Made by a program: the position numbers and the translations under genes. This document shows, one piece after another, positions 60,224 to 64,000 of a DNA stretch of 64,000 nucleotides; positions within the stretch are counted from its first letter, which is position 1, and every line of letters starts with the position of its first letter. Below the pieces are notes generated by a model that was not told the DNA's origin, made no database searches, and saw only the letters and a list, made by a program, of their open reading frames with translations. The stretch comes from an uncultured Anaerolineae bacterium (GTDB lineage: Bacteria; Chloroflexota; Anaerolineae; Promineifilales; Promineifilaceae): assembly GCA_905479495.1 (NCBI GenBank), contig CAJQMR010000026.1:1-64000 (forward strand), read 5' to 3'.

Positions 60224-60438
60224 ATTTTATTCCCAATAGAAAACTATGCAGCTGACCCTTAATGAGGGCGTAGCTTGCATGATAAACCGGCCAAGCTTAC
60301 TTTACAACCTCGAAAAAATTATCCAGTAAACGCCTAAACATTAACGAAAAATAAATAAGTGGGAAGATATGTGTGGAACGGCCGTTCTAAATAGTGGTCA
60401 CTTTGGGCATTGCTGCTAAAATTAATGCTAATTGTTGC

Positions 60439-60458
60439 TAATGCGAATTTTTGCATTA
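60439..60458. promoter_or_regulatory. Candidate Fur-family operator upstream of the regulator gene
   Basis: TAATGCGAATTTTTGCATTA is a near-palindrome 26 bp before the regulator's ATG and just upstream of its GAGGAAAG ribosome-binding site. AT-rich dyads of this size with TGC/GCA arms are typical for Fur/Zur-type operators. Autoregulation and control of the downstream importer are inferred. Confidence 0.45.
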
Positions 60459-60483
60459 AGGAAGCCCGTCTAGAGGAAAGGCA

Positions 60484-60918
60484 ATGTCACACAACACAAT
60501 TGATTACGTCCAGCAAATTCGAGAACGCGGCTACCGCATGACCCCCCAACGGCAAATTGTTTTAGACACCGTCTGTGCCCACGGTGGTCACGCCACGGCC
60601 AGCCAGATTTATGACTCGGTCAATGATCAACAGCCTGCCATCAATCGGGCCACTGTTTACCGCATTTTGGATTTTTTCTGTGAGCTGCAGCTGGTGGCCA
60701 AAGCCGACATCGGGGGACACACTGTTTTTGAGGTGGTGGGTGATTCACCACACCATCATTTGGTCTGCCGTCAATGCCACCATGTGGCCTCGCTTGAGGA
60801 TTACCATTTTGCTGAATTGGCTGAGCACCTTCTGGAAGAGCATGGTTTTGAAGCAGATTTGTCTCATTTGGCAATCAGCGGCCTGTGTGCGGAATGCAGG
60901 CAGGCGCAAAACGATTAG
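60484..60918 (+). CDS. Fur-family metalloregulator (Zur/PerR/Nur type)
   Basis: The 144-residue regulator has the Fur winged-helix domain ('RMTPQRQIVLDTVCAHGGHA', 'INRATVYRILDFFCELQLV') and the dimerisation/metal domain: 'HHHLVCRQCHHV' and the C-terminal 'GLCAECRQ', two CxxC pairs that form the structural zinc site. It represses metal or stress genes with metal bound. It lies just upstream of an energy-coupling metal importer on the same strand, so Co, Ni or Zn control is likely; the metal cannot be told from sequence. Confidence 0.92.
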   Translation: MSHNTIDYVQQIRERGYRMTPQRQIVLDTVCAHGGHATASQIYDSVNDQQPAINRATVYRILDFFCELQLVAKADIGGHTVFEVVGDSPHHHLVCRQCHHVASLEDYHFAELAEHLLEEHGFEADLSHLAISGLCAECRQAQND

Positions 60919-60972
60919 AAATTTGTAATTGGATAATATTGAACCTACCCAATTACGCAATTACCAAAATTT
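60919..60972. repeat. Intergenic palindrome of 'CAATTAC' words
   Basis: AAATTTGTAATTG (60919-60931) faces CAATTACCAAAATTT (60958-60972), with extra AATTACG copies between. It lies between the regulator stop and the ribosome-binding site of the cbiM-like gene. Confidence 0.6.
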
Positions 60973-60989
60973 GTAAGGAGAATCAGGTG

Positions 60990-61931
60990 ATGTATTCATT
61001 CTTTTTGGCAGGTATCCAACTGCTGCACGTTCCCGATGGTTTTTTGAACATTCCCATTTCCGGTTTGTGCTGGCTGGTGACGCTGATTGTGCTTTATTTT
61101 GCCGTGAAGCAGGCACAGCTCGATTTTGATGAGCGGCTGGTTCCCCTGGCAGGCATTATGGCTGCCTTTATTTTTGCCGGGCAAATGTTGAACTTCCCGG
61201 TGGCCGGCGGCACGTCGGGCCATCTTATTGGGGCAACGCTGGCGTTTATTGTACTAGGGCCGTGGGTAGGCGTGCTGGCGATGACGGCCGTAATTTCCTT
61301 GCAGGCGCTCATTTTTCAAGATGGTGGTCTGGTCGTCATGGGGGCCAATATTTTGATCATGGGCATTGTGCCCGGATTTGTGGGCTATGGTGTTTTCCAA
61401 ATGGTGAAAAATCAGTTGCGGATGGTGCGGTTGGGGGCAACGGCCGTTGCTGCCTGGTTCTCCGTCATGATTGCTGCTTTGATCACCGCCTTGCTCCTGG
61501 GCTTTAGCGGGACTACCTCGTTGAGCGTGGCTATTCCCGCCATGTTGGGCGTCCATGCCCTCATCGGTATTGGTGAGGCGCTGATTACCGTGGCGGCGCT
61601 GAGTTTTATCATGCAAACGCGCCCGCAGCTGCTCACCGATTCTGCGCCAGCGGGCAGCGGTAAATGGATTGTAGCCGGGATTATCCTGGCGCTGATGGTG
61701 GTGTTTTTTGCCCCACTGGCTTCTGGTTCGCCCGATGGCCTGGAGTGGGTGGCGGAACAGGCTGGTTTTTTGGATACGGCCGTAGACGCTCCCTTCCAAA
61801 TTTTACCCGATTACACCATTCCCGGTTTGGGTGAAACGGGTGTTTCTACCATTTTGGCCGGTGTCGTTGGCGCATTGATCGTGGCTGGCGTCACGTTTGG
61901 CCTGGGCCGCATTTTGCGCCGCCAAAGGTAA
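60990..61931 (+). CDS. cbiM: CbiM/NikM-like substrate-specific component of an energy-coupling metal importer
   Basis: The 313-residue membrane protein has the CbiM core: 'LLHVPDGFLNIPISGLCWLV' (His near residue 13), 'PVAGGTSGHLIGATLAFIVLGPWVGVLAM' (split) and 'GANILIMGIVPGFVGYG'. In CbiM/NikM the mature N-terminus begins Met-His, and this His binds Co or Ni; here 12 residues precede it, so cleavage or a different start is needed. The ATG at 60990 follows AAGGAG. A C-terminal extension (about 235-313) with two helices resembles CbiN/NikN-like fusions, which would explain the absence of a separate cbiN gene. Confidence 0.9.
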   Translation: MYSFFLAGIQLLHVPDGFLNIPISGLCWLVTLIVLYFAVKQAQLDFDERLVPLAGIMAAFIFAGQMLNFPVAGGTSGHLIGATLAFIVLGPWVGVLAMTAVISLQALIFQDGGLVVMGANILIMGIVPGFVGYGVFQMVKNQLRMVRLGATAVAAWFSVMIAALITALLLGFSGTTSLSVAIPAMLGVHALIGIGEALITVAALSFIMQTRPQLLTDSAPAGSGKWIVAGIILALMVVFFAPLASGSPDGLEWVAEQAGFLDTAVDAPFQILPDYTIPGLGETGVSTILAGVVGALIVAGVTFGLGRILRRQR

Positions 61932-61940
61932 TTGATTGGG

Positions 61941-62750
61941 ATGCACGTCAATACATTTGACCGTTACGAAGCGGGCAGCAGCCCTTTGCACCAGCTCGAC
62001 CCTCGAGTGAAGGTTGTGTTTACCTTGCTGTTCATCGTTTCCAATGTTTTGTTGCCAGATGGGGCCTGGTTTGCCTTCCTTGTTGCCTGGTTGATTTTGC
62101 TGGCAGCTAATAGAACGGCTCACTTTCGCTTTGGCTACCTGTTCAAACGCTCTTTTATTGCCCTGCCGTTTGCCCTGGCGGCCGTGACGGTCATCTTTAC
62201 GCAGCCTGGTGAGCCATTGGCCAGTTGGGTATGGGGCAGCCGCACCATCATCATTAGCGATGCCGGTCTAATTCGCTTTGTGAGTATTGTCATTCGCAGC
62301 TGGCTTTCAGTGCAGGTGGCCATCTTGCTGACGGCAACCACCCAGTTTCCCGATTTGATGCATGCGCTGCGCCATCTAAAGGTGCCTTCTATTCTCATTT
62401 CCATCATCAGCTTCATGTATCGCTATCTGTTTGTGTTGGTGGATGAAGCGCTGCGCCTGCTGCGGGCGCGAGAGGCGCGCAGTGCCCGGTTAGTGAATGA
62501 TGGCAAGCATGGCGGCACCGTTTTTTGGCGGGCAAAGGTCACAGGCAATATGGTCGGACAGCTGTTCGTGCGCAGTTTTGAGCGCAGCGACAAGGTGTAC
62601 AACGCCATGCTGGCCCGTGGCTATCGCGGCCAGCTGCTGACGATGAATCCGCACGTTATGACGCGCCGTGATTGGCTGTTTCTAGGGTTGGGTTTGGTGC
62701 TGATTGTTGCCTTGCAGCTAATCGGGCACGTTTTGTTGGTCAATTTTTAA
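61941..62750 (+). CDS. cbiQ: CbiQ-like ECF transporter T component
   Basis: The 269-residue membrane protein has 'RYEAGSSPLHQLDPRVKVVFTLLFI' (split; the N-terminal CbiQ signature), several helices, and the coupling motifs 'DEALRLLRAREARSARL' and 'RSFERSDKVYNAMLARGYRG' (the Ala-Arg-Gly coupling helix). It links CbiM to the ATPase. An in-frame TTG at 61932 directly abuts the cbiM stop; I take the ATG at 61941. Confidence 0.92.
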   Translation: MHVNTFDRYEAGSSPLHQLDPRVKVVFTLLFIVSNVLLPDGAWFAFLVAWLILLAANRTAHFRFGYLFKRSFIALPFALAAVTVIFTQPGEPLASWVWGSRTIIISDAGLIRFVSIVIRSWLSVQVAILLTATTQFPDLMHALRHLKVPSILISIISFMYRYLFVLVDEALRLLRAREARSARLVNDGKHGGTVFWRAKVTGNMVGQLFVRSFERSDKVYNAMLARGYRGQLLTMNPHVMTRRDWLFLGLGLVLIVALQLIGHVLLVNF

Positions 62751-62773
62751 AAATTGACCTACGAGGAATTACC

Positions 62774-63556
62774 ATGCCAATTGTTCATGAATCTGATGTT
62801 TTAAGCCAACGGCCGTCCAGCAATGGAGCCGTCAAACCCACTCTGGAAGTCACCGACCTGAGCTTTTCTTATCCAGATGGCCATCGGGCATTATTCGATG
62901 TTTCGTTGTCGATTGGGGCGGGGGAGAAGGTAGCGCTGGTTGGCCCCAATGGGGCGGGCAAAAGCACACTTATGCTGCATCTAAATGGCTTACTGGCTGG
63001 CGAGGGCACGTTGGCCGTGGCAGGGCTTCCCGTTGCCAAAGAAAACTTCCCGCTGATTCGCAGCAAAGTTGGCATGGTGTTCCAAAATCCTGATGATCAA
63101 CTGTTTTCGCCCACGGTGTTTGATGATGTGTCCTTTGGTCCGCTGCACATGGGCTACCCAGAGGCGGAAGTGCGCCAGCGAGTGGAAACGGCGCTGGCGC
63201 AGGTGGGCATGGCTGGCTTTGGTGAACGTCTTTCGCATCATTTGAGCATCGGCCAGAAGAAGCGGGTGGCCATTGCTACGGTCCTGTCGATGGACCCAGA
63301 AATTTTGGTGCTGGATGAACCATCGGCGGGGCTGGACCCACGTGCCCGGCGTTCACTCATCGAACTACTGCGCGAACTGCCGCTGACGATGTTGGTTTCT
63401 ACCCATGACATGCTGCTGGTGCAGGAATTATTCCCGCGCATGATTGTGATGGATGAGGGGCGTGTGGTGGCTGACGGGGAAACGGCCGTTCTCTTGCAAG
63501 ACATCGCGTTTTTAGAAGCACACGGTCTGGAGATGCCGGTGATCGGTGACCGGTAA
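62774..63556 (+). CDS. cbiO: CbiO-like ECF transporter ATPase
   Basis: The 260-residue ATPase has Walker A 'GPNGAGKSTLMLHLNGLL' (near 56), Q-loop 'MVFQNPDDQLFSPTVFDDVS', signature 'LSIGQKKRVAIA' (near 157), Walker B 'ILVLDEPSAGLDPRA' (near 176) and switch His 'VSTHDMLLV'. 'QNPDDQLFSPTV' is characteristic of CbiO/EcfA. The ATG at 62774 follows GAGGA; the longer frame from 62672 overlaps cbiQ and is unlikely. It completes a CbiMQO operon headed by a Fur-family regulator. Confidence 0.95.
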   Translation: MPIVHESDVLSQRPSSNGAVKPTLEVTDLSFSYPDGHRALFDVSLSIGAGEKVALVGPNGAGKSTLMLHLNGLLAGEGTLAVAGLPVAKENFPLIRSKVGMVFQNPDDQLFSPTVFDDVSFGPLHMGYPEAEVRQRVETALAQVGMAGFGERLSHHLSIGQKKRVAIATVLSMDPEILVLDEPSAGLDPRARRSLIELLRELPLTMLVSTHDMLLVQELFPRMIVMDEGRVVADGETAVLLQDIAFLEAHGLEMPVIGDR

Positions 63557-63625
63557 TCAGTAATCGGTTTTTCACCGATTACTGTTCACCGATAACGGAT
63601 TACCGAACTTACTGAATACTGAGAA
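63551..63625. repeat. Intergenic palindrome of 'CAGTAATCGGT' words at two convergent stop codons
   Basis: CAGTAATCGGT-TTTTC-ACCGATTACTG (63558-63584), then CACCGATAACGGATTACCG and TTACTGAATACTGAG. The first part overlaps the cbiO stop (CGGTAA) and the last supplies the 'Q-TAA' end of prfC on the minus strand. It can also serve as a terminator between the two convergent genes. Confidence 0.7.
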
Positions 63626-64000
63626 ACTGAATGTCCGGGTACTTTTCACTGTAAAAACTCAACTCATGGGGAGAGGAGAAGAGAGCCACGAGACGGCCGT
63701 CTACATCCTCGGTGCGCATCATGCCATAGCGCCAGGGGAGCTGGTTGATCTGGTCTTCTGGCCCTTCAACCCAGCGAGAGAGTTGATGGGGCAGCGGTTC
63801 CAGCTTCGTTTGTACATTGTATTCATTTTCCAGCCGCGCCTGAACGACCTCAAACTGCAAGACACCCACCACGGCCAAAATCGGATCGCGCCGCGTGGCG
63901 TCGGTTTCGTATAAAACCTGCATGGCTCCCTCGGATTCTAGCTGATGGATGCCTTTGAGAAACTGCTTTTGCTTGCCCACATCCAGATTGATGAGCCGGG
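63609..64000 (-). CDS. prfC: Peptide chain release factor 3, C-terminal part (5' end beyond window)
   Basis: The visible frame runs from the window edge to TAA at 63609, about 130 residues: 'RLINLDVGKQKQFLKGIHQL', 'ESEGAMQVLYETDATRRDPI', 'LAVVGVLQFEVVQARLENEY', then a C-terminal beta domain. This matches the RF3 C-terminal region ('KGLeQLaEEGavQvF' and 'GVLQFEVvqxRLexEY'). RF3 is a GTPase that recycles RF1/RF2 at translation termination. The final codons come from the 'CAGTATTCAGTAA' repeat. The P-loop domain lies outside the window. Confidence 0.92.
   Translation of the reverse strand, partial: RLINLDVGKQKQFLKGIHQLESEGAMQVLYETDATRRDPILAVVGVLQFEVVQARLENEYNVQTKLEPLPHQLSRWVEGPEDQINQLPWRYGMMRTEDVDGRLVALFSSPHELSFYSEKYPDIQFLSIQ

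Larger units (their letters stand above)
1..64000. repeat. Dispersed palindrome family ACGGCCGT (AACGGCCGTT), window-wide
   Basis: The 8-bp palindrome ACGGCCGT recurs more than 100 times by eye, from about 117 to about 63693. It is commonly extended to AACGGCCGTT or flanked by GAA/TTCC. It lies inside genes in every frame, giving 'TAV', 'NGR' or 'RPF', and also in intergenic DNA such as the two arms of the 16376-16416 hairpin. In composition and spread it resembles the HIP1 palindrome of cyanobacteria, but the sequence differs. It is sparse or absent at about 40.9-42.6, 46.3-48.2 and 57.85-60.37 kb. Its function cannot be read from the sequence. Confidence 0.9.

Noticed and set aside
1..64000. 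tRNA, rRNA or CRISPR arrays
   Set aside because: No T-loop GGTTCGAATCC-type signature with acceptor pairing, no rRNA cores and no regularly spaced repeats were seen. The TCACCTCCTT at 20741 resembles the 16S end but has no rRNA context.

Overview
The window reads as a bacterial chromosome segment, most probably from a filamentous Chloroflexota (Anaerolineae-like) organism. This is inferred from the mix of protein families (DUF2079, GT87 and DUF2304 glycan genes, Pro/Thr-rich secreted proteins with 'PTPTP' linkers, many lipoproteins, PspA/PspC/LiaF-like envelope-stress genes, CbiMQO) and not from any marker RNA; I see no rRNA, tRNA or CRISPR. The most striking base-level property is the palindrome ACGGCCGT (often AACGGCCGTT). 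It occurs more than 100 times by eye, inside and between genes and in all frames, so proteins are salted with 'TAV', 'NGR' and 'RPF'.

Layout. 1-15.7 kb (minus strand) is a surface-polysaccharide or glycolipid locus: polytopic membrane proteins, GT2, GT4 and GT87 glycosyltransferases, a flippase-like protein, a methyltransferase, two Wzz-like chain-length proteins and a CpsD-type tyrosine kinase. 15.7-17.3 kb holds PspA, PspC and a LiaF-like protein. 17.5-28.3 kb holds a hydroxyacid dehydrogenase, secreted proteins and lipoproteins (one with three DsbA domains), methyltransferases, an inactive-looking M50 protease relative and an oligopeptide-type binding protein. 28.4-33.2 kb holds pth and mfd. 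34.2-41 kb holds a catalytically degenerate tyrosine recombinase, a MacA/MacB-like exporter and two lipoproteins. 41.3-45.8 kb holds a DUF574 methyltransferase, a histidine kinase/response regulator pair, a B12-binding radical SAM protein and a DUF6027 protein.

45.9-57.8 kb is the most interesting part. A minus-strand series begins with two 21-residue peptide genes that differ at six codons, all synonymous. They are followed by a PF14907 nucleotidyltransferase, a His-rich DUF5693 protein, a formylglycine-enzyme-family protein, a small zinc-ribbon membrane protein, a second PF14907 nucleotidyltransferase and an ABC exporter. An HPr-kinase-like gene is divergent. The peptides carry a YxxPxI element like lasso-peptide leaders, and nucleotidyltransferases and HPr-kinase-like enzymes are known lasso-cluster accessories, but no lasso cyclase or protease lies in the window. 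This suggests an unusual RiPP-like system. The ABC exporter is split by an opposite-strand two-gene module: a membrane protein with a nuclease-like C-terminus, and a protein ending in an effector-associated (EAD7-like) domain, so a candidate conflict system.

57.9-60.2 kb lacks the ACGGCCGT motif, is AT-richer, holds methyltransferase, phosphotransferase and kinase genes plus a MITE-like element, and looks acquired. 60.4-63.6 kb is a Fur-family regulator with a CbiMQO metal importer. The window ends in the 3' part of prfC. Many intergenic gaps hold palindromes built from short reiterated words, several of which supply the stop codons of adjacent genes.
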